Origin: Taudactylus pleione
Taxonomy: Eukaryota; Chordata; Amphibia; Anura; Myobatrachidae
Reading direction: 5' to 3'
DNA length: 64,000 nt
NCBI GenBank assembly: GCA_031769625.1
Contig: JAUIMM010000017.1
Span: 62,001-126,000 of the forward strand
In this document: piece by piece, positions 63,913 through 64,000 of the stretch
How the letters are laid out: each line of letters begins with the position of its first letter
Position numbering within the stretch: position 1 is the stretch's first letter
Program-made: the position numbers and the translations under genes
Notes under the pieces: model-generated
Database searches by the model: none
Seen by the model: only the letters and a program-made list of their open reading frames with translations
What the model was told of the DNA's origin: nothing

Positions 63913-64000
63913 TCTGTCATTTTATGTCAGCCATTGCTTGCTGAAGTACTGCAGATTGTGCTTGTGCTTGTTCCTTAAGGAGAGGACCCACTGTTTTCTT
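63913..64000 (-). pseudogene. L1 ORF1 fragment, N-terminal side of the MITE
   Basis: The minus strand reads KKTVGPLLKEQAQAQSAVLQ and QAMADIK, then TGA, in frame with LANRVSQ across the MITE once the 3-bp duplication is removed. It continues past the window end. Confidence 0.75.

Noticed and set aside
1..64000. CRISPR arrays, tRNA or rRNA genes, prokaryotic operons
   Set aside because: No spacer-repeat pattern, cloverleaf or rRNA sequence was seen; spliced genes and vertebrate transposons exclude a prokaryotic source.
1..64000. LTR retrotransposons or endogenous retroviruses
   Set aside because: No long direct terminal repeats with TG...CA ends, primer-binding site or gag-pol-like frame was recognised.

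Overview
The window looks like intergenic and intronic DNA of a large, transposon-rich vertebrate genome. It is most likely an anuran amphibian: it holds L1-type LINEs, a Tc1-like element with long inverted repeats, many short hAT-like and Harbinger-like non-autonomous DNA elements, Penelope-like debris, and a PKC-like kinase gene with a very basic N-terminus, a gene type I recall as expanded in frogs. The species cannot be read from the sequence.

Host genes. (1) A PKC-related AGC kinase gene lies on the + strand from 29104 to 45967. It has eight exons with consistent splice phases and a 10.2-kb first intron, and encodes about 503 residues with all core catalytic residues present. (2) The first coding exon of an RNF113 (CWC24-like RING finger) gene lies at 60710-60860 on +; the rest runs past the window end. 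Weaker host-derived candidates are a duplicated exon-like block on the minus strand (24.05 and 27.34 kb), an Ig C1-like exon relic at 14.5 kb, and two possible extra 3' exons of the kinase gene (46.03 and 48.06 kb).

Mobile DNA. 1568-8620 is a near full-length L1 on the minus strand. It is bounded by a perfect 16-bp target duplication at a TT/AAAA site, has an intact ORF1 and an ORF2 with one nonsense codon, and has lost the start of its endonuclease. 11525-13175 is a Tc1/mariner element with an intact DD34E transposase frame, inserted into the tail of a tRNA-derived SINE. Two hAT derivatives (15.2-16.8 kb on +, 61.1-63.0 kb on -) keep only the C-terminal transposase region with an acidic tail and carry internal ~130-bp tandem repeats. 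A truncated L1 ORF1 at 63.06-64.0 kb is split by a Harbinger-like MITE. At least nine hAT-like elements with readable 8-bp duplications and about a dozen Harbinger-like elements with 3-bp duplications fill much of the rest, often nested.

Repeats. 48.2-50.2 kb is a satellite of nine ~194-bp units whose diagnostic base alternates strictly, implying a dimeric higher-order unit. 34.2-34.85 kb holds an unusual 654-bp insertion with near-identical 147-bp inverted arms, a direct repeat and a target duplication. Two hammerhead-ribozyme-like cores lie at 21.1 and 24.96 kb. Microsatellites and GC-rich minisatellites account for many spurious reading frames.
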